Shown here piece by piece: positions 1-7,186 of a stretch of 53,384 nucleotides of DNA. The notes beneath the pieces were generated by a model. The model saw only the letters and a program-made list of their open reading frames with translations. It did no database searches and was not told the origin of the DNA. Both the position numbers and the translations under genes were made by a program. The stretch's first letter is position 1, and every line of letters begins with the position of its first letter. Source of the stretch: Labilithrix sp. (GTDB lineage Bacteria; Myxococcota_A; Polyangia; Polyangiales; Polyangiaceae). Location of the stretch: assembly GCA_019637105.1 (NCBI GenBank), contig JAHBWF010000038.1, forward strand, positions 1-53,384. The letters are read 5' to 3'.

Positions 1-894
1 GCGCGCGGAGTTGGCGGCGTTGAGCGCGCCCTGGCTCTGATCGGCGAAGCGGGCCGAGTTGGCGGCGTTCGTCGCGTCCGAGGACGAGCCGGAGTTTCGC
101 GCGGAGTTGGCGGCGTTGAACGCGCTCTGGCTCTGATCGGCGAAGCGGGCCGAGTTGGCGGCGTTCGTCGCGTCCGAGGACGAGCCCGCGTTGCGCTCGG
201 CGCTCGCCGCGTTGCGCGAGCCCTGCATCTGGTCGGCGAACCGCGCGGAGCTCGACCAGTTCTGCGCGTCGGACTGCGCCGCGGTGAACTGGCCCGCGTT
301 CGCGTTGTTGTACGAGCTCTGCTCGTTCGCGCGGTTGGTCCACGAGTTCGAGTCGGTCGAGCTCGTCCGGTTGTCCCAGCCCGACGCGCTGTTCTGCGTG
401 AACCGCCGGCTCGTCGCGTCACGCTGGCTGTCCGACGTGGTCGCGACGCTCGCGACCTCCGTGCTCTGGAGCGTGTTCGTCGAGCGCGAGTTGTTGTACG
501 AAGACGCGCGCTGCGAGGCGAGCTGGCTCGCGCGCTGCGACGCGCTCGTGTAGTTCGACGCCTTGTCGAACATCGACGCCATGTCCTCGTCGATCGAGCT
601 CACCGTCCGGCTGTCGGCGACGAGCGTCTCGACGTTGTCCTTGTCGAGCGCGTACAGCTGCGCGTTCGAGTCCTTGAACGAGCTGTTGTCGAGCGCGACG
701 TAGTTGATGAAGTCGTTCGACGTGATGTCGAAGATGCCAGTGCCGCTGCAGTCGCCGGTCACCTGGAAGCCACGGGCGGTGATCGCCGACTTCGTCTCTT
801 GCGGCGCCTTGGCCGCGCCCTCGTCCCCACACCCGGCAGCCGCCGCGGCAAGCATCCCGAGGATCACACCGCTCAACGAAGAACGATTTTTCAT
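1..894 (-). CDS. Repetitive Asn/Ser/Ala-rich lipoprotein (C-terminus beyond window)
   Basis: The ATG at 892-894 follows an AGGGAG Shine-Dalgarno sequence 7 nt upstream on the minus strand. The frame stays open for 298 codons to the window edge, so the protein is truncated here only by the window. The first 22 residues form a signal peptide ending in AAAGC, a lipobox-like site, so I infer a membrane-anchored lipoprotein (Cys22). Residues 35-100 look like a small globular part containing CSGTGIFDITSNDFINY. From about residue 105 the chain is almost only Asn, Ser, Ala, Gln, Thr, Asp and Arg. It ends in near-identical 32-residue repeats containing SSSDATNAANSARFADQSQ. I do not recognise the family. 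The composition suggests a surface-exposed fibrous or disordered protein, but that is inference. The gene lies alone, next to a long gene-free stretch. Confidence 0.85.
   Translation of the reverse strand, partial: MKNRSSLSGVILGMLAAAAAGCGDEGAAKAPQETKSAITARGFQVTGDCSGTGIFDITSNDFINYVALDNSSFKDSNAQLYALDKDNVETLVADSRTVSSIDEDMASMFDKASNYTSASQRASQLASQRASSYNNSRSTNTLQSTEVASVATTSDSQRDATSRRFTQNSASGWDNRTSSTDSNSWTNRANEQSSYNNANAGQFTAAQSDAQNWSSSARFADQMQGSRNAASAERNAGSSSDATNAANSARFADQSQSAFNAANSARNSGSSSDATNAANSARFADQSQGALNAANSAR
3..194 (-). repeat. 96-bp coding tandem repeat (two near-identical units)
   Basis: Positions 3-98 and 99-194 are near-identical 96-bp units, each 32 codons of the lipoprotein gene, with an eroded third copy to about 255. 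The length is an exact multiple of three, so copy number can change without breaking the frame. Further copies probably continue beyond position 1. Confidence 0.85.
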
Positions 895-1762
895 GACACA
901 ACTCCCTGATGAAGTTCGAAGAAGGAACGCTTCACCTGCGTCGATCGCAGGCGAGCTCGCGTCCTCGCGCTGGGCGAGTCGCGACGGGGGCCCCGAGCAA
1001 CGCACGTGCCCTCGGCGCGACGTCGCGCGAGCGCGGAGCCGACGTCGTCTCGCGAGAAATTGACGCGCGGCGCGCGCGGACGAGCGAAGCGACGCGCGTG
1101 TCCGCGAGCGCTCGCGTTCGACGTCGCGCACGGCGTGGAGCGCAGCGCGAGACGCGTGTCTGCACGCTCGCGGAAGCAGACGGCCGCCGCGAGTGCCAGC
1201 GGGGCCGTCGCGTGTAGAGCGCAAGCGAGACGTCGTGGCGGTTTAGGCAGTCCATTCCCGCTCGACCATGACTTCGGTGGGCGCATGGAGGTGCACGCTC
1301 GGGTTCTCCCGCGGCCGCGCTCTTCACGACGCGCCCGTTTTCTCGCGTGTTCGCTCGGACGAGCCCGCGATCGAGCGCGGGCGTCACGCGAACGTTCAGC
1401 TACGAAAGGACGCGCGAGCGCGGAGCTTCGCGCGCTCGACCGTTCGGAGAGCGACGAGCTTTGCGCGCTCGACCGTACGCGAGCGACGAGCTTTGCGTCG
1501 CTCGACCGTACGCGAGCGTGGAGCTTCGCGCGCTCGACCGTTCGGAGAGCGACGAGCTTCGCGCGCTCGACCGTTCGGAGAGCGACGAGCTTCGCGCGCT
1601 CGACCGTTCGGAGAGCGACGAGCTTCGCGCGCTCGACCGTACGCGAGCGTGGAGCTTTGCGCGCTCGACCGTACGCGAGCGATGAGCTTCGCGCGCTCGA
1701 CCGTTCGGAGAGCGACGAGCTTCACGCGCTCGACCGTGGAGCGCGCGCGGCGCGTGCGACGA
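895..1762. other. Gene-free 868-bp stretch
   Basis: This lies between the divergently oriented start of the repetitive lipoprotein gene and the 3' end of the ATPase gene. No frame gives a protein with believable composition; all frames are Arg/Ala/Ser runs typical of random GC-rich DNA. The 895-1422 part shows no recognisable element apart from the Shine-Dalgarno sequence of the lipoprotein gene. The 1423-1740 part is the short-repeat array described separately. Confidence 0.6.
1423..1740. repeat. Array of ten 32-33 bp hairpin repeats
   Basis: Units begin at 1423, 1456, 1488, 1521, 1554, 1587, 1620, 1652, 1684 and 1717, directly adjoining with no spacers. Each starts GAGCTT and carries the inverted pair CGCTC...GAGCG. 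There are two variants. One has a CGTACG core with a 6-bp stem (CGCTCG/CGAGCG): units 2, 3, 7 and 8. The other has a CGTTCGG core with a 5-bp stem: units 1, 4, 5, 6 and 9. Some units are 32 bp, which breaks any reading frame through the array, so I treat it as non-coding. It lies 3' of the ATPase gene at 1763-2599. Confidence 0.85.
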
Positions 1763-2599
1763 TCAGAGCTCCATCGGCCCGGTGGCTCGACCGTTGATGA
1801 ACTGCTGGACGATGCCGTTCGGCGTGCTCTTGAACTCGTCGCGGCTGCCGTAGAGCAGGACCTTGCCGCGGTAGAGCATGACGATGCGGTCGGCGATCGT
1901 GAAGATGCTCGAGAGGTCGTGGCTGACGACGATCGACGTGACGCCGAGCTTGTCCGACAGCTCACGGATGAGGACGTCGACCCGCCGCGCGCTCACGGGA
2001 TCGAGAGACGTCGTGGGTTCGTCGAACAGGACGTACGAAGGATCGAGCGTGAGGGCCCGCGCGATCGCGACGCGCTTCCGCATGCCGTCGCCGAGCTCGG
2101 GCGGGTACCGATCGCCGAACTCCTGCATGTGAACGAGCTCGAGCCGCCGGCGCGCCTCGGCGATCGCGTCCTTGAGGCTCAGGGCCTTGTGCTTGCGGAG
2201 CGGGAGCGCGACGTTCTCGGCGCACGTCATCGAGTCGAAGAGCGTCGAGTGCTGGAACACCATCGCGCACTTCATGCGCACCGGGCCCATCCGTTGCTCG
2301 TCGAACTTGGAGATCTCCTCGCCGTCGAGCCAGATCTCGCCCGAGTCGGGGTAGAGGAGGCCGACGAGGTGCTTGATGAGCACGCTCTTGCCGACGCCGG
2401 ACGCCCCGATGATGAAGAACACGGAGCCCGTGGGCACGTCGAACGAGACGTCGTTGAGGACCGTCTTGGGCCCGAACGACTTGACGATGTTTTTGAACTG
2501 GATCAAGGCTTCGCGCGTTGTCCTGGGGATCGCAGCGATCTCGCAGGAGCGGACGCTATCGTAGAACAAAACGTGCTTCCGTCCGTCCAATCGGATCAT
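1763..2599 (-). CDS. MlaF-like ABC ATPase with degenerate signature motif
   Basis: This is a cytoplasmic ATPase of the Mla/Mce-type lipid transport family, which drives phospholipid movement between inner membrane and periplasm. Counting from the first ATG, Walker A is GASGVGKS (65-72), Walker B ends VLFDEP with Glu194, and the H-loop His is intact (VVSHD, His227). The signature reads LGDGM (169-173) where the family has LSGGM or LSGGQ, so the conserved Ser and a Gly are lost. The D-loop is TTSLDP. Family proteins usually begin a few residues before IQFKNIVKSFG, so the TTG at 2504-2506 (247 aa) may be the true start; no clear Shine-Dalgarno sequence decides this. The second ATPase of the same type lies 5 kb away and has the complementary defect. 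Confidence 0.92.
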   Translation of the reverse strand: MIRLDGRKHVLFYDSVRSCEIAAIPRTTREALIQFKNIVKSFGPKTVLNDVSFDVPTGSVFFIIGASGVGKSVLIKHLVGLLYPDSGEIWLDGEEISKFDEQRMGPVRMKCAMVFQHSTLFDSMTCAENVALPLRKHKALSLKDAIAEARRRLELVHMQEFGDRYPPELGDGMRKRVAIARALTLDPSYVLFDEPTTSLDPVSARRVDVLIRELSDKLGVTSIVVSHDLSSIFTIADRIVMLYRGKVLLYGSRDEFKSTPNGIVQQFINGRATGPMEL

Positions 2600-2667
2600 C
2601 CGCCCGAGCGCCAGCTTCTTCGGGCGCGTGGCCCGCGGGCCGAAGGAAGAATCAGAGGAGACCCTGG

Positions 2668-3012
2668 ATGCGGACGAATCATCGATGGCTCGCCACCCTC
2701 ACGGCCGCGCTCGCCGTCGCGGCGGCGCTCGCCAGCGTCCCGGCCGCGGCCGCGCCGGATACGTCGGTCAAGGACACGATGAAGAAGATGCAGGCCCAGG
2801 TGCTCAACGGCGACGCGAAGCCGCTCGCCGCCATGTTCGACGCCACGAAGGCCAAGGGGAGGCCGGAGTTCGCCAACTGGGGCCCGATCTCGGACAAAGG
2901 CAAGGCCGCGGCCGTCAAGGGCGATCTCGACGGCGCGAAGGCGACCTGCAAGGAGTGCCACGACGCGTACCGGACGGATTTCAAGACGAAGTACGGCTCG
3001 AAGGCTCCGTGA
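2668..3012 (+). CDS. Periplasmic class II-like cytochrome c (small)
   Basis: A GAGGAG Shine-Dalgarno sequence lies 7 nt before the ATG. The 114-residue product has a Sec signal peptide of about 28 residues ending AAAA|PD. It carries one haem-attachment motif CKECH (Cys94, Cys97, His98) close to the C-terminus, followed by DAYR. A C-terminal CxxCH preceded by helical sequence is the layout of class II cytochromes (c', c556), although the mature part (about 86 aa) is shorter than usual for that class. It is probably a periplasmic electron carrier; the partner cannot be named from the neighbourhood. It is divergent from the ATPase gene and shares a 68-bp upstream region. The 3' end carries a 23-bp tandem duplication over the stop codon. 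Confidence 0.82.
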   Translation: MRTNHRWLATLTAALAVAAALASVPAAAAPDTSVKDTMKKMQAQVLNGDAKPLAAMFDATKAKGRPEFANWGPISDKGKAAAVKGDLDGAKATCKECHDAYRTDFKTKYGSKAP

Positions 3013-3033
3013 AGTACGGCTCGAAGGCTCCGT
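2988..3033 (+). repeat. 23-bp tandem duplication across the cytochrome stop codon
   Basis: Positions 2988-3010 and 3011-3033 are identical. The junction creates the TGA stop now used (3010-3012). The second copy ends at the TAA that presumably was the original stop, so the encoded protein is unchanged by the duplication. Confidence 0.9.
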
Positions 3034-3050
3034 AAGGATAGCTCGCGCGT

Positions 3051-3067
3051 GTCCGGCCGGGCCGGAC
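3051..3067 (+). terminator. Inverted repeat after the cytochrome gene
   Basis: GTCCGGCC and GGCCGGAC flank a single G, giving a GC-rich hairpin 38 nt after the stop codon. No T-tract follows, so it is only a candidate terminator. Confidence 0.35.
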
Positions 3068-3204
3068 GGGGCCGCCCCGTCAAGCTCGAGCGTAAAACGC
3101 GCGTGCGGCGGCCAGGAGCAGCCTCGATGCGGCGGCGCGGGACAGCGCCCGCGCGCCCTCGCGGCGGGCGGGATCCATTTTCTGGCTCAATCGGAGCGAG
3201 TCGT

Positions 3205-3210
3205 TAGACT
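3205..3210 (+). promoter_or_regulatory. Possible -10 element TAGACT ahead of the kinase gene
   Basis: TAGACT lies 31 nt before the ATG at 3242, with TGGCTC 16 nt upstream as a weak -35. It fits the TAnnCT hexamers seen before other genes in the window. No clear Shine-Dalgarno sequence precedes this ATG. Confidence 0.3.
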
Positions 3211-3241
3211 GCGGGCGAACGGCTCACGCCGCCTTTTCCCG

Positions 3242-4813
3242 ATGACGCATAGGCAGCTACAAGCGGGCGACTTTGTGACTCCGGCGGTGAGGCTCGTTCG
3301 CCCGCTCGCCGAGGGCGGCATGGGCCGCGTGTGGGTCGCCGAGCATCAGGGGCTGCACACCCAGGTCGTCGTGAAGCTGATGGCGCCGGAGATGGCGGAG
3401 CGACCGGATGGCGCGGAGCGCTTCGCGCGCGAGGCGGCCGCCTGCGCGGCGATCAAGAGCCCGCACGTCGTGCAGGTCTTCGATCACGGCGTGACCGACG
3501 ACGGGACGCCGTACATCGTGATGGAGCTGCTCGAGGGCGAGGACCTCGGCGCTCACCTCGTCGAGCAGGGCCGCATGGACCCGCTCGAGGTCGTCGCCTT
3601 CGTGAACCAGATCGGCAAGGCGCTCTCGAAGGCGCACAAGGCGTCGATCATCCATCGCGACATCAAGCCCGAGAACATCTTCCTCTGCGAGACCGAGGGC
3701 GGCGAGGTCTTCGCCAAGCTCCTCGACTTCGGCACCGCGCGGCGGGAGACCGAGACGAGCTCGCGGACCACCGTGCCCGGTCAGATCATGGGCACGCCGT
3801 ACTACATGAGCCCGGAGCAGAGCGTCGGCTCCGCGGACCTCGACGAGCGCTCCGACATCTGGTCGCTCGGCGTCGTCGCGTTCGAGGCGCTGACCGGGCA
3901 AAAGCCGTTCGACGGCGCGTCGGTCGGCGCGATCACCATCGCGATCCACGGGCCGCTCCCGAAGATGACGGACATCGCGCCGGAGCTGCCCGCGTCGCTC
4001 GACGCCTGGTTCGCCCGCGCCTGCGCTCAGCTCCCGGACGATCGCTTCGCCACCGTGCGCGAGGCCACGGCCGCGCTCGTTCACGCCGTCACCGGCGCGC
4101 ACCCGGTCGACCAGCCGACGGAGTCGGTGTTCTTCCCGTCGGTTCAGCCGAAGAAGGAGAGCACGCCCGTCCGCCCCGTCACGCGGCCGATCACCCCGCT
4201 GAGCGCGTCGCTCCCGGAGCGCGGCGCGGAGAAGCGCTTCACGACCATCGCGGCGGCCGCGGTGATGGGCGCCGCCGCGATCGCGATGGTGGCGATCGTG
4301 CTCGGCCGATCGCCCGCCGATCCCGCGCCGGCGGAGGCGCCGCCGACGACGCACGCCGCGGAGATGCCGCTGCCGCCGTCTCCGGATCCCGCGGCGGCGC
4401 CGAAGGGCGACGAGGCCCGCGGCGCTGCCGAGGCTGCGGAGGACGACGTCACCGGGAGCGCGGCCGGGGCGACCGCCGCGCGCGGCGAGCCGGCGAAGGC
4501 CGGCGCCGACGGCGCGGCAGGGAAGAGCGCGGCGAAGGTCGAGACGGCGAAGAGCGTCGCGGCCAAGCTCCCCGCGGCGGCGAAGCCCTCGGGCGGCGCG
4601 CGGCCAGCCGCGCCGGCGCCCAAGGCCGCGGCCGAAGACCGGGCGAGGGCGCGGACGACGATCTCGAGCGCCTCGCGAACGCGGCGTCGAAGCACGCGGC
4701 GCCGGAGCCCGCGCCGCCGGCGTCCGCGGCGCCGGCGTTCTGCCGAGGCCCGCGCCGGCGCCTCCGCCCGCGGGCGAGCTGAGCACGCGTCACCGCTGCC
4801 GCCGGCGCCCTGA
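3242..4813 (+). CDS. Membrane-anchored Ser/Thr protein kinase, 3' end probably frameshifted
   Basis: The N-terminal Hanks-type kinase domain (about residues 12-280) has a glycine-rich loop AEGGMGRVWVAE, the ATP-binding Lys in VVVKLM, a catalytic loop HRDIKPEN, LDFGTA and the MSPEQ segment, so it should be active. A transmembrane helix follows (about 330-350, IAAAAVMGAAAIAMVAIVLG), then an Ala/Pro-rich external tail. From about codon 465 (near 4640) the frame turns into an Arg-rich run. The next frame instead gives GEGADDDLERLANAASKHA, which looks like a natural kinase tail, and the third frame from 4737 gives LPRPAPAPPPAGEL. Two lost bases in GC runs would explain this. The gene is convergent with the permease genes. 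The substrate is unknown. Confidence 0.9.
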   Translation: MTHRQLQAGDFVTPAVRLVRPLAEGGMGRVWVAEHQGLHTQVVVKLMAPEMAERPDGAERFAREAAACAAIKSPHVVQVFDHGVTDDGTPYIVMELLEGEDLGAHLVEQGRMDPLEVVAFVNQIGKALSKAHKASIIHRDIKPENIFLCETEGGEVFAKLLDFGTARRETETSSRTTVPGQIMGTPYYMSPEQSVGSADLDERSDIWSLGVVAFEALTGQKPFDGASVGAITIAIHGPLPKMTDIAPELPASLDAWFARACAQLPDDRFATVREATAALVHAVTGAHPVDQPTESVFFPSVQPKKESTPVRPVTRPITPLSASLPERGAEKRFTTIAAAAVMGAAAIAMVAIVLGRSPADPAPAEAPPTTHAAEMPLPPSPDPAAAPKGDEARGAAEAAEDDVTGSAAGATAARGEPAKAGADGAAGKSAAKVETAKSVAAKLPAAAKPSGGARPAAPAPKAAAEDRARARTTISSASRTRRRSTRRRSPRRRRPRRRRSAEARAGASARGRAEHASPLPPAP

Positions 4814-4853
4814 CGCGATCCGGCACGGCGCCGGGTCGGCCGGGGAGGAGCCC

Positions 4854-5678
4854 TCAGCCGGGGAAGATGAGGAAGCCGGCGCCCGAGATGAAGAAGTTGA
4901 GGATGATGATCGCGAGCGACGTGTTGACCACGGCGCGCGTGGTGGCCCAGCCGACGCCCTCGGAGCCGCCGAAGGTCGACAGGCCGCAGTAGCCGCTCAC
5001 GATCGGGATCGCGGCGCCGTAGGCGAGGCACTTCGCCAGGCCGATCGAGAGGTCGCCGGCGTCGACGAGCGTGATGTTGAAGAAGGTCTGCAGCGGGACG
5101 TCGAAGGCGACGTAGGCGGTCACGCCGCCGGCGACGAAGGCCACGGTCCCCGCCCAGACGATGAGGCAGAGCGTCATCACCACGCTCGCGACGAAGCGCG
5201 GCACGATGAGAAAATCGATCGGATCGGCGGCGCACATCCGGAGGGCGTCGACCTGCTCCGTCACGACCATCGAGCCGATCTCCGCCGCGATGCCGGCGCC
5301 GACGCGCGTCGCCAGCATGAGCGCGCCGATGGAGGCGGCGAGATCCCGCACGAGGAGCTCGAGGTAGGTCGCGCCGAGCATCGTGAACTCCGGGACGACG
5401 CGCTTCGCCTGGAGGCCCGACTGGTAGACGAGGATCATCCCGATGAAGCCCATCGTCGTCGAGAGGAAGAAGAGCGAGCGGTTGCCCATCTCGTACATCT
5501 GCTGCACGAGCGCGCCCTTCTCGCGGCGCCCCCGGAACGTGTAGTAGAGGGTCCGGACGAAGACCGAGTAGAGCTCGCGTCCGCCGAGGAACAGATCGAC
5601 GGCCGCGGCGCCGAGGAGGCCCACCGGGCCAAGCTCCTCGTGCTCCTTCTTCTCGAGCGTGCCGACCTGGTTCGTCAT
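4854..5678 (-). CDS. MlaE-like ABC permease, second of a tandem pair
   Basis: The 274-residue inner-membrane protein of the MlaE/YrbE permease family has about five to six hydrophobic segments. It carries the family signature around residues 140-165, VVTEQVDALRM followed by ADPIDFLIVPRFVA, which contacts the ATPase. It forms the membrane channel of a lipid ABC transporter. Its ATG lies 6 nt after the stop of the permease gene upstream, so the two are co-transcribed and probably co-translated. It is similar in length to that neighbour but clearly different in sequence, so a heterodimeric permease is likely. The N-terminus (MTNQVGTLEKKEHEEL) is charged and cytoplasmic. No MCE-domain substrate-binding protein is present in the window. 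Confidence 0.92.
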   Translation of the reverse strand: MTNQVGTLEKKEHEELGPVGLLGAAAVDLFLGGRELYSVFVRTLYYTFRGRREKGALVQQMYEMGNRSLFFLSTTMGFIGMILVYQSGLQAKRVVPEFTMLGATYLELLVRDLAASIGALMLATRVGAGIAAEIGSMVVTEQVDALRMCAADPIDFLIVPRFVASVVMTLCLIVWAGTVAFVAGGVTAYVAFDVPLQTFFNITLVDAGDLSIGLAKCLAYGAAIPIVSGYCGLSTFGGSEGVGWATTRAVVNTSLAIIILNFFISGAGFLIFPG

Positions 5679-5684
5679 CCCGCC

Positions 5685-6509
5685 TCAGCCGCCGATGGCG
5701 AAGCTCACGAGGTAGTCGAGGACGAAGATCCCCGCGGCGCTCGTCACGACCGTCGAGTTGACGGCGCGGCCGACGCCCGGCGCGCCGCCCGTCGTCGCGA
5801 GGCCGAAGTGGCAGCTCGCGAGCGCCATGACGAGGCCGAAGACGAAGCTCTTGAAGAGGCCGTTCGCCACGTCGCCGAAGTCGAGGAGGCCCGCGGTGAG
5901 GCCGTTGAAGAACGTCGTGGGGCTCACGCCGAGCAGCGCCTGGCCGGTGTACGCGGCGCCGAAGAGCGCGAGCGCGTCGGCGAAGAGCGTCATCATGAAG
6001 AGCGTGCTGACGATCGCGACGAAGCGCGGCGCGATGAGGAAGCCGATCGGGTCGATCGCGAGGACGCGGAGGGCGTCGAGCTGCTCGGTGACGACCATCG
6101 TCCCGAGCTCGGCGGTGTTGTTCGCGCCGACGCGGCCCGAGATCATCAGGGCGGTGAGCAGCGGGGCGATCTCGCGGAGCGTGCCGAAGCCCGCGCCCCA
6201 CCCGAGCAAGCCCTCGGCGCCGTAGCGCTTCACGATCGTCGCGGCCTGGATGACCATGATCGCGCCGGTGAACAGCGCCGTCACGACGACGATGGGCAGC
6301 GATTTCACCGCCATCTTGTAGAGGTTCTTCCAGAGCTCGCGCCCGTCGAGGCGCAAGCGCGCCAGGCGCGCGAGGATCTTCACCAGGAGGATCGTCATGC
6401 CGCCGGCGGTGTGCGCCGCGGACAAGAACCCGCCGCCGAGCGCGGCGAGGAAGGTCGTGAGCGCCCCCGGTGCGGCGGCCTTCTCGGGTGTGGTCGTCTG
6501 CGCGGCCAT
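5685..6509 (-). CDS. mlaE: MlaE-like ABC permease, first of a tandem pair
   Basis: The 274-residue MlaE/YrbE-family permease has the conserved segment VVTEQLDALRVLAIDPIGF and PRFVA. It has five to six membrane segments, including LPIVVVTALFTGAIMVIQAA. I chose the ATG at 6507-6509, the first Met with a sensible cytoplasmic N-terminus (MAAQTTTPEKAAAPG). The frame is open further upstream, but that part is Arg-rich and non-family. No clear Shine-Dalgarno sequence is present; a TATAGT hexamer lies 15 nt before the ATG. The stop is 6 nt before the start of the second permease. It is expected to pair with that permease and with an MlaF-type ATPase to move phospholipids across or out of the inner membrane. 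Confidence 0.93.
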   Translation of the reverse strand: MAAQTTTPEKAAAPGALTTFLAALGGGFLSAAHTAGGMTILLVKILARLARLRLDGRELWKNLYKMAVKSLPIVVVTALFTGAIMVIQAATIVKRYGAEGLLGWGAGFGTLREIAPLLTALMISGRVGANNTAELGTMVVTEQLDALRVLAIDPIGFLIAPRFVAIVSTLFMMTLFADALALFGAAYTGQALLGVSPTTFFNGLTAGLLDFGDVANGLFKSFVFGLVMALASCHFGLATTGGAPGVGRAVNSTVVTSAAGIFVLDYLVSFAIGG

Positions 6510-6524
6510 GGTGGCGAGCGGCGA

Positions 6525-6530
6525 ACTATA
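6525..6530 (-). promoter_or_regulatory. Possible -10 element TATAGT for the permease pair
   Basis: TATAGT on the minus strand lies 15 nt upstream of the permease ATG in an otherwise GC-rich gap of 221 bp. No convincing -35 is visible. Confidence 0.35.
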
Positions 6531-6730
6531 CACGCGGATCACGGCCTCGCTCCATCGGTTCCGGGGCCGCTCGGCCGGGCGGGCGCGAGACGTCTCCTCC
6601 CGCCGACGGCCGCCGCGGGCCCGAGCTCCGCCGCGTCCGAGCGCCGGAGCTCCGCGACGCGGGGGGATCGCCTGCGGCGCGGCCGATCCCGCGCGACGCT
6701 CGGCGCCGCGCCCGAGCCGCGGAGGCCGCG

Positions 6731-7069
6731 TCACTCGATCTCGGGCAGCCCGATCGCCCAGGCGATCACGCCGATGAGGAAGGCGCTGGCGACCGCGACG
6801 ACGGCCGCGACGAGGACGCCGACCACGAAGCCGAGGACGCGTCCGCCCACGCCGCGCAAGGTCGTCCACGACCCGCGCGTCTTCGCGAAGTGGAACGGCA
6901 GCGCGAGCAGCCCGAACGCAACGATGGCCGCGTCGCGGCTCGCCGGAGGCCACGCGCGCTCCAGCCGCTCCTCGGTCAGCCGGCGCGTGTCGACGATCAC
7001 CACGGCGAACGTGAGCGCGTTCGTCACGACCCACGACACGACGATCTCGATGACCTGGGCGCCGGACAT
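6731..7069 (-). CDS. Small three-helix membrane protein of unknown function
   Basis: The 112-residue product has hydrophobic segments at about 5-25 (VIEIVVSWVVTNALTFAVVIV), 45-60 and 85-110. The middle holds a charged loop (DTRRLTEERLERAWPP). The ATG is preceded by GAGAGCGAG, a usable ribosome binding site. I do not recognise a family. It lies between the ATPase at 7187-7942 and the permease pair, on the same strand and with 117 bp and 221 bp gaps. It may therefore be an accessory membrane component of the transporter, but position is the only evidence. Confidence 0.65.
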   Translation of the reverse strand: MSGAQVIEIVVSWVVTNALTFAVVIVDTRRLTEERLERAWPPASRDAAIVAFGLLALPFHFAKTRGSWTTLRGVGGRVLGFVVGVLVAAVVAVASAFLIGVIAWAIGLPEIE

Positions 7070-7186
7070 CTCGCTCTCGACCGTCCGCGCGCGGCTAGCG
7101 TCCCTCGCCCGGCGGAGGCGGGATCTCGGCGCCCTCACGAGCCGCGGGGACGACGAGGTCCCTGGCCGGACGTCGGGCGGGCGGCA

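Noticed and set aside
1423-1740. CRISPR-like array
   Set aside because: Units adjoin directly without unique spacers and there are no cas genes.
1006-1797. Plus-strand frame with an 11-residue repeat (ALDRSESDELR)
   Set aside because: The repeat array mixes 32- and 33-bp units, so no single frame reads the repeats throughout. There is no ribosome binding site and the flanks are Arg-rich noise.
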